DNA from: Caryophanales bacterium UBA5026
GTDB lineage: Bacteria > Bacillota_I > Bacilli_A > RF39 > UBA660
Direction of reading: 5' to 3'
Length of the DNA: 64,000 bases
Assembly (NCBI GenBank): GCA_002416285.1
Contig: DICM01000020.1
Span: 1-64,000, forward strand
A program made the position numbers and the translations under genes. Positions 8,434-16,495 of this stretch are shown here, piece by piece. The notes under the pieces are model-generated. The model saw only the letters and a list, made by a program, of their open reading frames with translations. It had not been told where the DNA came from and ran no database searches. Numbering within the stretch: position 1 is the first letter of the stretch; each line of letters opens with the position of its first letter.

Positions 8434-9287
8434 ATACGATTGAAATAACATCATTAACAAAAAAATATAGTGACTTTGCACTTAAAAATATTGATATCAC
8501 GATTCCTAGTGGAACAATTGTTGGTCTGATCGGTGAAAATGGTGCAGGAAAAACGACATTAATTAAAAGTATTTTAGGAATTATAGGAATTGATAGTGGA
8601 AAAATTACACTATTTAATCAAGAAAAGAATTCCAACATTAATGAGAACATTGGAGTTGTATTAGACAATATGTTCTTCCCAGAACTCTTAAAACCAGATG
8701 ATATCAACAAAGTTATGAAAAATAGTTATAAGAACTGGGATGAAATGTTATATTATAGTTATTTAAAAGATTTTAAACTTCCTACAGATAAAGCTGTGAG
8801 AACATTTTCTAAGGGAATGCGAAAGAAATTAGAAATTGCTACTGCTTTATCACATCATCCAAAACTATTAATTTTAGATGAACCAACCAGTGGTCTAGAT
8901 CCGGTTGTACGTTCAGAAATTTTAGACATCTTTCTTAATTTTATTCAAGTCGAAGACCATACCATCCTTTTGTCTACACATATTACAAGTGATCTTGAAC
9001 AAGTCGCTGATTATATTATTTTTATTGACGATGGTGAAATTGTTTTACAGGATTCCAAAGATTCTTTACTTGATAATTTTGGGGTTTTAAAATGTAGTGA
9101 AAATGAATTTGAAAAAATAAATAAAAAAGATATCATTCGTTACCAGAAAACAAAATATCATTATGATATTCTTGTTCAAAATAAAAAAGAAATAAAATTA
9201 AAATATCCGAATTATATTTTGGATAAAATTACTTTAGAAGAATTGATGGTTTTATATATTAAAGGATTGAAAGGAGAAATGAAATGA
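8430..9287 (+). CDS. ABC transporter ATP-binding protein
   Basis: A 285-residue ATPase. Walker A is GENGAGKT (35-42) and Walker B LLILDEP (146-152) with D-loop SGLD. The signature is slightly unusual, FSKGM where LSGGQ is standard; this variant is common in the YtrB/BcrA-like group. The C-terminal ~70 residues beyond the ATPase core are typical of that group. It powers the permease encoded next, with which it overlaps by 4 bp. Export of a toxic compound or envelope-stress relief is a reasonable guess by analogy to ytr operons. Confidence 0.9.
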   Translation: MNTIEITSLTKKYSDFALKNIDITIPSGTIVGLIGENGAGKTTLIKSILGIIGIDSGKITLFNQEKNSNINENIGVVLDNMFFPELLKPDDINKVMKNSYKNWDEMLYYSYLKDFKLPTDKAVRTFSKGMRKKLEIATALSHHPKLLILDEPTSGLDPVVRSEILDIFLNFIQVEDHTILLSTHITSDLEQVADYIIFIDDGEIVLQDSKDSLLDNFGVLKCSENEFEKINKKDIIRYQKTKYHYDILVQNKKEIKLKYPNYILDKITLEELMVLYIKGLKGEMK

Positions 9288-9919
9288 AAAATTTAATTTT
9301 AAAAGATTTTCTGTTATTAAAAGGAAATGCCAGAGCACTTCCCATATTTATCATTTGTTTTGTCTTTATGCTTTTTAATAACGTAAGTTCTATCTCTTTT
9401 ATATTACCGTTTATTTGTACATCTTTATGTATTTCTACTTTTAGTTATGATGATTATAACAAATGGGATGCTTATGCGATTACTCTTCCAAATGGAAGAA
9501 AAAAGATCGTTCAAAGTAAATATATGTTCACGATATTATTTCTTTTGTTAGGTACTCTTATTTCAGTTTCCTTTACTGGTGGAATTGCTTTTTTTAAAGG
9601 AACTTTAGATTGGGAATCACTATTAGGAACAATGCTTGGAGGATTTTGCGGAACTATTTTTGTTGTTTCATTCATGTATCCGATCATATATAAATATGGA
9701 ACTGAGAAAGGTAGAATTGTAACTTTTGCTGGAATATTTATCGGTTCATTACTAGTTGGATTAATAATTGAAAAGTTACCAAATTTACAACAAAACATCC
9801 CTACTTTGATTCATTTCATTGAACAGTTTTGGTATCTTGTCATTCCAGTTCTATTATTAGCTATTGTTATCATATCATATAAAATATCCGAACACATCTA
9901 TATGAAAAAGGATTTTTAA
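9284..9919 (+). CDS. ABC-2 type permease
   Basis: A 211-residue integral membrane protein with about six hydrophobic segments, resembling the ABC2_membrane_5 family. The N-terminal MKNLILKDFLLLKGN and the polar segment before ~residue 70 (LPNGRKKIVQSKY) are typical. It is the membrane partner of the preceding ATPase and the last gene of the operon; a terminator overlaps its stop codon. Confidence 0.8.
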   Translation: MKNLILKDFLLLKGNARALPIFIICFVFMLFNNVSSISFILPFICTSLCISTFSYDDYNKWDAYAITLPNGRKKIVQSKYMFTILFLLLGTLISVSFTGGIAFFKGTLDWESLLGTMLGGFCGTIFVVSFMYPIIYKYGTEKGRIVTFAGIFIGSLLVGLIIEKLPNLQQNIPTLIHFIEQFWYLVIPVLLLAIVIISYKISEHIYMKKDF

Positions 9920-9940
9920 AAGTGGTCTATCCACTTTTTT
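9919..9940 (+). terminator. Terminator of the GntR-ABC operon
   Basis: AAAGTGG (9919-9925), a 5-base loop, CCACTTT (9931-9937), then more T. It begins on the last base of the permease stop codon. Confidence 0.8.
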
Positions 9941-10096
9941 CATACTTGTTTTTTTATCGCATAAAATAAGTTAATAATATTAATTGTTTTATTATCATAG
10001 TTATTTTTCCTTGTAGATTATACTATCAAGTCATAACAAGAATAGATTAGATTTTAAAATCACCCCAAAAATATCCGATTTTTTTCAAAAAAACGG
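9941..10096. other. Gap without a recognisable gene
   Basis: Together with the tRNA unit this belongs to a 439-bp stretch without a protein gene. I see only AT-rich sequence here: no open frame with a Shine-Dalgarno and no strong hairpin. Confidence 0.5.
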
Positions 10097-10124
10097 TTGA
10101 CATATTTTAAAATTCTAGTATAAT
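10097..10124 (+). promoter_or_regulatory. Promoter of tRNA-Gly
   Basis: TTGACA (10097-10102), a 16-base spacer, TATAAT (10119-10124), ending 19 bases before the first base of the tRNA. Both hexamers match consensus exactly. Confidence 0.85.
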
Positions 10125-10143
10125 TAATATTGCCTACTGATTT

Positions 10144-10217
10144 GCAGATGTAGTTCAATGGTAGAACCCTAGCCTTCCAAGCTAGCTACGTGGGTCCGAT
10201 TCCCATCATCTGCTCCA
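10144..10217 (+). tRNA. tRNA-Gly (anticodon UCC), CCA encoded
   Basis: A complete cloverleaf folds by hand. The acceptor stem GCAGATG pairs with CATCTGC, followed by T and CCA. The D-stem is GTTC/GAAC with the GG of the D-loop present. The anticodon stem is CTAGC/GCTAG with loop CTTCCAA, giving anticodon TCC. The T-stem is GTGGG/CCCAT with one G-U pair. The T-loop reads TCCGATT, so the position normally occupied by U55 (pseudouridine) is C. It has its own consensus promoter and a strong terminator and is a single-gene unit. Confidence 0.95.
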
Positions 10218-10226
10218 TATGAAATT

Positions 10227-10262
10227 AACTTACAATTCTCATTGAGAATTGTAAGTTTTTAT
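10227..10262 (+). terminator. Terminator of tRNA-Gly
   Basis: A perfect 14-bp stem, AACTTACAATTCTC against GAGAATTGTAAGTT, with a 3-base loop and a T-run. Confidence 0.9.
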
Positions 10263-10272
10263 TTTATATATA

Positions 10273-10300
10273 GAAAAAAAGAATCGAGTATGATTCCTTT
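10273..10300 (-). terminator. Terminator of the nucleotide-salvage-like operon
   Basis: Minus strand: AAGGAATC / GATTCTTT (one G-U pair) around ATACTC, followed by a run of T. It lies 58 bp after the HD-domain gene. Confidence 0.6.
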
Positions 10301-10358
10301 AAAGCCTTATTTGTCTTGAATAGATACTTTCACACTCTATTTAAAATAAATTTTCAAA

Positions 10359-10940
10359 CTATAAATTATTAATAATATCTGGAAATAATTTATATACATC
10401 ATAGCCTAATTGAGCATCAATATATGCTTTTAATTTATAAGTTTCTTTTACGTGATATTGTGTATTCTCATGTGCTCTTCTTCTGATCATAATATCAATT
10501 AATCGCTTATCGATTGTCATATTTACATCGGTACACATAAGATCGCATAAATTTACTATTTTTTCATATATTGTATATTCATGATTTTTTATAAACTCTG
10601 TTCTAAATGGTATATCACTTGGGATCCCACCAGCAGTACAATACACATCATTATTTAAATATGAATGAGTAAGACAAATATTTGCATACTCATCACTATA
10701 TCCCAAACCTTTTATATAATTATATCCATTCATCACATGATGTTTAAATTCTCCAACCATTTTTCCAATATCATGAATGTACCCCAAAGTTTTTGCATAG
10801 TCCACATCTAGATCTAAAGATTTTGCTATAACTCCAGCTGAGTTCCCTACACAGATTGAATGATTAATCCAGTGCTCATTAGGAGTTTTACCTCTCGCAC
10901 TTTCCAACATTTTTCTAGCTTCATCGCTTGTTAACTTCAT
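10359..10940 (-). CDS. HD-domain phosphohydrolase
   Basis: A 193-residue cytoplasmic protein. The metal-binding pattern is His27, then His56-Asp57 in GYIHDIGK, with further His/Asp residues downstream (HSYLNND, NLCDLMC). HD-domain proteins of this size act on nucleotides or other phosphate esters. It is the last gene of a three-gene operon; its ATG overlaps the upstream stop by one base (TAATG). The two upstream genes encode a histidine-type phosphatase and a nucleotidase/nucleoside-hydrolase fusion, so a role in nucleotide breakdown or salvage is a fair inference. Confidence 0.8.
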   Translation of the reverse strand: MKLTSDEARKMLESARGKTPNEHWINHSICVGNSAGVIAKSLDLDVDYAKTLGYIHDIGKMVGEFKHHVMNGYNYIKGLGYSDEYANICLTHSYLNNDVYCTAGGIPSDIPFRTEFIKNHEYTIYEKIVNLCDLMCTDVNMTIDKRLIDIMIRRRAHENTQYHVKETYKLKAYIDAQLGYDVYKLFPDIINNL

Positions 10941-11470
10941 TATATATGATACTCCTTTATTTCACAATTTTTTTGTCCACTGATTTTCAAAAGCATACCA
11001 TCATCTGGAAGTTTTTCAAAATAAAACTGGATAGCTCTAGCAACTGCACCATGAGTTACTAATAATATATTTTGTTCTTTTAACTTTATTTCATCTAGAA
11101 AAGAATGAACTCTTTTAAATAATTCTGGTAAAGTTTCAAGACCTTCTAGATAACTAGTTGAATAATAATTATAATATTCTTTAAAGTAATAATCACCAAT
11201 AGTTGTGAGGGTCAACTCTCCACCGTCTCGCTCTATTAATCTTTCATCATAAACTACAGGTATGTTATTTATATTAATAATTTCGCAAGTGTGTTTAGTT
11301 CTAATCAATGGTGAGCAAATAATTAAATCCAAATCTAATTTTTCAATACATTTACTTGCATTTTTTGCTTGTTCAATTCCTGTTTCGTTAATATCCTCAT
11401 CATATCTGCAATTATACTTATTTTCTAAGTTACATTGTGTTTGCCCATGTCTAATTACGTATAACTTCAT
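10940..11470 (-). CDS. Histidine phosphatase family protein (phosphoglycerate-mutase-like)
   Basis: A 176-residue protein with the RHG motif at residues 7-9 (phosphorylated His8), Arg57 in SPLIRTKHT, Glu80 and the second catalytic His140 in LLVTHGAVARA. It is a phosphatase rather than a glycolytic mutase, judged by its small size and operon setting. Translation is coupled on both sides: ATGA overlap with the upstream fusion gene and TAATG overlap with the HD gene. The substrate is probably a nucleotide or sugar phosphate from the same pathway. Confidence 0.85.
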   Translation of the reverse strand: MKLYVIRHGQTQCNLENKYNCRYDEDINETGIEQAKNASKCIEKLDLDLIICSPLIRTKHTCEIININNIPVVYDERLIERDGGELTLTTIGDYYFKEYYNYYSTSYLEGLETLPELFKRVHSFLDEIKLKEQNILLVTHGAVARAIQFYFEKLPDDGMLLKISGQKNCEIKEYHI

Positions 11471-12912
11471 TTTAAATCTCCTAACTTTTTAAATAAATCA
11501 TCAAAAATCTTTTTCGCATTTAAATAATTGACAATAGTTATTTTATGTTCAGTTGTTGTCGATTCATAAGAAGTATCTGCTTTTATATTAGGGCAACTTA
11601 CCTCTTCTAATTCAAACCAATTTCTATTTATTAGGTATGCGATTGCACTTATATCCCAAATTATTCTTCTTTCCTGGATTCCATGTACCTCATCATCATG
11701 AAATCTTTGACATAAATAATTGCATAATTCATTTTTATCTTTTAGATAATATTCTAATTCATATATTGATGTTATCAGATTGGAGGCAACATTTTTACAA
11801 GGAATAATCGTTAATTTTACCTTAGATTCAAATACTTTTCTTAGACCATCTACATCCTGTCTAAAATTAAATTCATTGTTATCTTTATGAAGTAAACTAT
11901 TTCCTCCAAGCCAAACAACTTCTATTTTATCAATTATTTCTGGGTATTCGGTAACAGCAATTGCTACATTGGTTATTGCACCAATAGCTACTATATATGT
12001 TAAATCATTCTTATCAGCAATTTCTTTTATTTTTTCTACAGCTTCTATTGTTTCAACATAACCATTTTGAAAATAATCACTAGAACCTTTAAATACTTTA
12101 TTTGATGTATTAAAATTTAACCAATTACATATTTTTAGTATTTCATCGTAACTTTTATCAATTCCTTCAACAATAGAAATATTATTATCATGATGATATG
12201 GTGCAATTGTTATTGCTTCAATATTAAATATATCTTGAGATTTTAACAAATAACTAAGAGCAAATTGATCATCACATTCGTTGTATGTATCGGTATCTAA
12301 AATAACATTAATCCTTCTAGTAACTTTCGTATTTGTAGTATCCATGATTTTCTCATAGATTTCTTTCCAATTAGAAACTCTAGTAAAATTATCAACTGTT
12401 TGATTATATCTCGTATTCATTGTATATACATTAATTCCTTTATCAATCAAAGCGATACAAGTAGATATACTGTCTTCAATCATTAAATCAATATTATTAT
12501 CTATACAAACCTCTGCCTTTTCATGTTTATTATAAGCATTGGTTAAAATTAATTTATCACAATAGATATGATGTTTTTCTAACCATTCTTCTGTAATTTT
12601 ATAAGGGTCTGAATATTCACCATTATCTCTTCCAGAAATTATATAAATATCATGACCATCTTCTTTTAATTTTTTTATATAGTAGGCTGCATTATTAAGA
12701 GGTTTTAATCTTTTAGCAATTGATTCAATATTGTTTTTATAAAAAAACTGTTCTTCCTCTTCTGACCAATCAAACATACCTTTTCTTAAGTAAGGAGGAT
12801 TATTATTAATAATTCCCGTATTTCTTAATATTTTATCATGTTTTAAATATTCGCTTAATAAAGTGTCATCAAAGTTTGCTATGACATTATCTATATCTAT
12901 TCCAATTCTCAT
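11467..12912 (-). CDS. Fusion: 5'-nucleotidase-like HAD domain plus nucleoside hydrolase
   Basis: A 481-residue protein with two enzyme halves. Residues ~1-190 form a HAD phosphatase of the NT5C/YqfW type: DIDNVIANF (Asp6 nucleophile, Asp8), IISGRD and IEDS. Residues ~200-480 form an inosine-uridine nucleoside hydrolase: calcium site LDTDTYNECDDQFAL (Asp206, Asp208, Asp214, Asp215), an EFN motif (347-349) and a further calcium-ligand aspartate in IIWDISAIAYL (Asp420). Together they could turn a nucleoside monophosphate into nucleoside and then free base plus ribose in one polypeptide. The operon continues with a phosphatase and an HD hydrolase. Start chosen at an ATG preceded by AAAGGTGGGA. 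Confidence 0.85.
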   Translation of the reverse strand: MRIGIDIDNVIANFDDTLLSEYLKHDKILRNTGIINNNPPYLRKGMFDWSEEEEQFFYKNNIESIAKRLKPLNNAAYYIKKLKEDGHDIYIISGRDNGEYSDPYKITEEWLEKHHIYCDKLILTNAYNKHEKAEVCIDNNIDLMIEDSISTCIALIDKGINVYTMNTRYNQTVDNFTRVSNWKEIYEKIMDTTNTKVTRRINVILDTDTYNECDDQFALSYLLKSQDIFNIEAITIAPYHHDNNISIVEGIDKSYDEILKICNWLNFNTSNKVFKGSSDYFQNGYVETIEAVEKIKEIADKNDLTYIVAIGAITNVAIAVTEYPEIIDKIEVVWLGGNSLLHKDNNEFNFRQDVDGLRKVFESKVKLTIIPCKNVASNLITSIYELEYYLKDKNELCNYLCQRFHDDEVHGIQERRIIWDISAIAYLINRNWFELEEVSCPNIKADTSYESTTTEHKITIVNYLNAKKIFDDLFKKLGDLK

Positions 12913-13163
12913 GTTGTCCCACCTTTTATAGTTTAATTTAATACAATTATACTATAAAAATACAAAATCCGCTATACTACCTTGGTCTATGTTTAAATTT
13001 AGATAATATTACATTGATATATGACATATCTGAATAACCAAGTTTAAATCATTATAATTAAAAAAAGCAAACACATTTTTTGTGTCTCCTTTCATTTTAT
13101 AACTTCAAAAATTATTTCTTTTCTATCCTTTTGATTGTGAAATATTGATGATTACTTTATATT

Positions 13164-13757
13164 TTATAGTTTCCTTTTCACATGATTCCCATTTAAACCA
13201 AAAATTTCAGCAGACGAAACATTGGTGTTAAAACATTCAAATTCCTCAAAAGGATTCTGTGATGGTAAAACTTCTAATCTCTGCTTGGCATCTAAAAAAC
13301 GATTATTTACAATTTTTTGAATTTGACAAATCAATCCAACACAATTCTTCGCTATTCTTTGAATTACAAAATATTTATCGCCATCGCTAATCAAGCCGTT
13401 ATTTTCTTCATTAAACTCTTTAATATATCCACATTGTCGTTGCTTCACTCCTTCAAGAGAAGGAGTGCCTAATAATTGGAAAATTAATTCGCCAAAGAAA
13501 AGGTTTAATGCCGTCTGGTAAATTTCTTGATTATTAGAATAAACAATTGGATTAGCTACCGTGTAGGATTGATAATTTTTATAAATTCCAAAAGTTCCCC
13601 TTTTAAATATTTCTTCTAAAATATAAATTTCTACAATAGATAATTGTTGATAATTTGCCATATAAATTGAATACAATTCATTAAAATAATTTGGGTCCAA
13701 AAAACAAATATCAATTAATTTTGTAATTTCGATTTGCTCCCTATTACTAAAATTCAT
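13164..13757 (-). CDS. Hypothetical protein
   Basis: A soluble ~197-residue protein with no family I recognise. It is rich in aromatic and Asn/Gln residues and mostly helical in pattern, with no membrane segment. The frame is open seven codons further, but the ATG at 13757 has GTGGTGATAG directly ahead, like other starts in this genome, so I use it. It stands alone between the nucleotide operon and the SDR gene. The 250-bp gap after it holds no gene and only a weak ACACA/TGTGT hairpin. Confidence 0.65.
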   Translation of the reverse strand: MNFSNREQIEITKLIDICFLDPNYFNELYSIYMANYQQLSIVEIYILEEIFKRGTFGIYKNYQSYTVANPIVYSNNQEIYQTALNLFFGELIFQLLGTPSLEGVKQRQCGYIKEFNEENNGLISDGDKYFVIQRIAKNCVGLICQIQKIVNNRFLDAKQRLEVLPSQNPFEEFECFNTNVSSAEIFGLNGNHVKRKL

Positions 13758-13817
13758 GCTATCACCACTTTTATGCAACTATTGTATCATTTATTTAAAA
13801 TCTGTCAACAAAAGTGA

Positions 13818-13853
13818 TTCTAATAAAAGAGGATAATTATCATATCCCCTTTT
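13818..13853 (-). terminator. Terminator of the SDR gene
   Basis: Minus strand: AAAAGGGGATA / TATCCTCTTTT, 11 bp with one G-U pair, 7-base loop, then TTATTAG. It overlaps the stop codon. Confidence 0.7.
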
Positions 13854-14730
13854 AACTGGTTGTAATTCCTCCATCTACATGTAAAATTTGTCCTACCATG
13901 TAAGAAGAATCATCACTTGCTAAATAAACATATGCAGAGGCAATTTCAAATGGTTGAGCAACTCGACCAATCGGTGAATCTTGACCAAAAGTCGAGACTT
14001 GTTCAGCAGGAAGACTCGAAACAATTAAAGGTGTCCATGTAGCACCTGGAGCAACACCATTTACACGTATTCCTCTAGTAATTAAGTTTTGTGCTAAAGC
14101 ACGTACTAATCCTACAACAGCACCTTTGGAAGAAGAATAATCAATCGCAAAGGATGCTGCAGAATAGGCTGTAGAAGAAGCAGTACATATAATGCTATCA
14201 CCATATTTTAAATGTGGAAGACAATATTTTATCATTGTAAAATAAGAAAATACATTAATCTGAAATGTTGTAGTTAATTGCTCAAGAGAGATATCTTCAA
14301 TTCCTTGTTGAGGATATGCAACACCAGTATTATTGACTAGTATATCAAGATGTCCAAAATTATTTAAAGTCTCTGTAACAATCTTTGAACAGAAACTTTC
14401 TTCCCGAATATCCCCGGATAAAATAATACATTGTTGCCCTAACCTTTCAATGTACATTTTTGTTCTTTTCGCATCCTCATGTTCATTATAATAAGCTATC
14501 ACAACATTTGCTCCTTCTTTGGCAAAAGCAACTGCTACAGCTCTACCGATTCCACTATCTCCACCTGTTATAATCGCAACTTTACCTTGAAGTTTCCAAC
14601 AACCACTTGAATAAGGATTATCGAAAATTGGACTAGGATTCATTAAATATTCCAATCCCGGTTGTTGGTCTTGATGTTGTGGAGGAAAATAGGACGGTAG
14701 CTCTTGATAAAACATCTCACTATTCTTCAT
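13852..14730 (-). CDS. Short-chain dehydrogenase/reductase with N-terminal extension
   Basis: A 292-residue NAD(P)-dependent oxidoreductase. The cofactor motif is TGGDSGIG (55-62), the structural motif NNTG at ~133 replaces the usual NNAG, and the catalytic residues are Ser185/186 region, Tyr198 and Lys202 (YSSSK). The ~45-residue N-terminal extension with LPSYFPPQHQDQQPG is typical of the general-stress SDR group (YhdF/YdaD/YhxC of Bacillus). It is monocistronic with its own terminator. The natural substrate is unknown. Confidence 0.9.
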   Translation of the reverse strand: MKNSEMFYQELPSYFPPQHQDQQPGLEYLMNPSPIFDNPYSSGCWKLQGKVAIITGGDSGIGRAVAVAFAKEGANVVIAYYNEHEDAKRTKMYIERLGQQCIILSGDIREESFCSKIVTETLNNFGHLDILVNNTGVAYPQQGIEDISLEQLTTTFQINVFSYFTMIKYCLPHLKYGDSIICTASSTAYSAASFAIDYSSSKGAVVGLVRALAQNLITRGIRVNGVAPGATWTPLIVSSLPAEQVSTFGQDSPIGRVAQPFEIASAYVYLASDDSSYMVGQILHVDGGITTS

Positions 14731-14779
14731 ATTTTAACCCCTTTATTATTAAATTATGATTTATCTTAATTTAATAGAA

Positions 14780-14806
14780 TGAAAAAAGAAATCTTTCTAG
14801 ATTTCT
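14780..14806 (-). terminator. Terminator of the serine hydrolase gene
   Basis: Minus strand: AGAAATC / GATTTCT with a 6-base loop, followed by TTTTT. It overlaps the end of the coding region. Confidence 0.7.
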
Positions 14807-15762
14807 CGACTTAGGTTTTCTACTTTGTTTTGAAGCAAATAATATCCATCAAAGAAATTATCTTTTTTTAATTTAGAATCCTTCTCAATCGCATCAAATA
14901 ATAAAATATTAATAATCTTAGATTCAAAATCCATTAATAGTACTGCTCCGGTATACCCTTGATGGGCAAGTGTATGAATGGAATAAGTTTTGCCAACATA
15001 ACTACGATAATAATCCGTATATTTATATAATCCTGCATAAGTTCTATTTCGATTAGCCTTATCTATAAAATTATAATGAAAAACATTATCGATAAACGAT
15101 TTATCAAAAATTTCATAATTTATAATTTTTCTAGCGTATTTCTCCAAATCTATTACATTAGAGAAAACCCCAGCTGCCCCTGTAATACCATTATTAATTC
15201 GTGTTTTCGAATCATTTGGTAAATAAAGGCTATTACCATTACCTAATATAGTATAATTGTGATTTGGTAAAACTTTCGTACTCTGTAGATCAAGTGTATC
15301 AAACAAATTATTGAAATTTTCTTTTAATGAGATGCCTGTTACTTTTTCAATCAAGTTTCCAAGAATACAAAAACCAATATCATTATATTCTGTACTTTCT
15401 TCATCAACAATATGAACGGATCTTAAAGTCTCTTGGAATTCTTCATATGTTTTAGTATCACTTAATTTCCGGTCCACTCTAAGAATTCCTCTCATCTTTA
15501 TAATATCTATAATTGTAACATTTTTTAAATTTGGTAAATCAATATAATCTGCAAGATAATTATTATATTGAATTAGATTTTGCTTTTCTAAATTGTAAAT
15601 TATATTCAGGGTAAATAATTTTGTAATAGACGCTAGATCATATATCTCTTTTTCTTTTACATTATAATGATAGTGCTTATTACCATTCGCAATACCAATT
15701 GAATAATTCATAATACCATAATTTATTTTTGGAAATGAGTCAAAATAATAATTAAATTCCAT
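14797..15762 (-). CDS. Serine hydrolase, beta-lactamase/penicillin-binding-protein fold
   Basis: A 321-residue class-C beta-lactamase-like hydrolase. The SxxK motif is Ser45-I-T-Lys48 (DLASITKLF), the YxN motif is EYNDIG, and HQGYTG stands in for the KTG/HxG motif near the C-terminus. No signal peptide is seen, so it may act in the cytoplasm or as a DD-peptidase/esterase on peptidoglycan fragments. I start at the ATG with AGGAGGA ahead, which removes a 15-residue extension overlapping the upstream gene. A 13-bp gap from the DUF1287 gene indicates an operon. Confidence 0.8.
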   Translation of the reverse strand: MEFNYYFDSFPKINYGIMNYSIGIANGNKHYHYNVKEKEIYDLASITKLFTLNIIYNLEKQNLIQYNNYLADYIDLPNLKNVTIIDIIKMRGILRVDRKLSDTKTYEEFQETLRSVHIVDEESTEYNDIGFCILGNLIEKVTGISLKENFNNLFDTLDLQSTKVLPNHNYTILGNGNSLYLPNDSKTRINNGITGAAGVFSNVIDLEKYARKIINYEIFDKSFIDNVFHYNFIDKANRNRTYAGLYKYTDYYRSYVGKTYSIHTLAHQGYTGAVLLMDFESKIINILLFDAIEKDSKLKKDNFFDGYYLLQNKVENLSREI

Positions 15763-15775
15763 AGTTCCTCCTACT

Positions 15776-16426
15776 TTAGCTAATTCTATAGTGTCCAATA
15801 ATATCATTTCTACCTTCTAAGATATCCTCTTCATATCGAAATTGATGTTTATATGCGTGGTGTATTAAAAATGGAACTCCATGCTTATTCCGTTTATCTG
15901 ATATAATTCCAATATGTGTCTTAAATACAATAATGTCTCCACCTTGCCATTCTTCAATTTTATTTAAGTTTAAAGTTAATGACATGGCAGTGTTTTGAAA
16001 ATAAAGATTCAGATTACGAACTCTTCTAAAATCGATATTCATATCAATTGGATCAATATTATAAATATTAGAATGGTTTATAATATCTTGATTAACTAAT
16101 TTCATCAAATCATAACCCGAATTTAGTAAAGCCTGTGCTACTACATCAGTACAAACACCATACTCATCATTGGAATATCCAGTATCGTAATATTTGCTTT
16201 TATATTTTGGTTTTGTTGAAATATAGTCTTTCGCACTGTTTAAAATATCCGTTTGATCATCAATTCCATCCTGATCTTTATCGACATTACTGATATATGT
16301 TTTTATTTTAAAATCAGCATCACTATATGCTTTATGTGGAATGATATTGAAGTGATATAATATCACAATTATAACAATAATAATAAAACATAAGAACAAG
16401 GTAAAAACGAATAACTTATTTTTCAT
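15776..16426 (-). CDS. DUF1287-family exported protein
   Basis: A 216-residue protein with an N-terminal membrane anchor (~5-27) and a DUF1287-type domain whose hallmark GVCTDVVAQALLNSGYDL lies at ~93-110. The block is followed by a QGGDIIVFKTHIGIISD stretch, suggesting a papain/NlpC-like cysteine hydrolase (Cys in GVCTD, His in THIGI). A calcium-loop-like DKDQDGIDDQTDI precedes the domain. It lies directly upstream of the serine hydrolase and probably acts with it on the cell envelope. The start has a GGTGATC Shine-Dalgarno. Confidence 0.8.
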   Translation of the reverse strand: MKNKLFVFTLFLCFIIIVIIVILYHFNIIPHKAYSDADFKIKTYISNVDKDQDGIDDQTDILNSAKDYISTKPKYKSKYYDTGYSNDEYGVCTDVVAQALLNSGYDLMKLVNQDIINHSNIYNIDPIDMNIDFRRVRNLNLYFQNTAMSLTLNLNKIEEWQGGDIIVFKTHIGIISDKRNKHGVPFLIHHAYKHQFRYEEDILEGRNDIIGHYRIS

Positions 16427-16455
16427 TTAAGATCACCTATATATCTATTTAAGTA

Positions 16456-16486
16456 TATCACAAAAAAGAATCCTCATGATTCTTTT
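16456..16486 (-). terminator. Terminator of the XRE regulator gene
   Basis: Minus strand: AAAAGAATC / GATTCTTTT with loop ATGAG, then TTGTG. The hairpin lies between the regulator and the DUF1287 operon. Confidence 0.8.
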
Positions 16487-16495
16487 AAATTTCTA

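Noticed and set aside
13070..13095. ACACA/TGTGT hairpin in the gap after the nucleotide operon promoter region
   Set aside because: Only five base pairs and no proper T-run on either strand; not enough for a terminator call.
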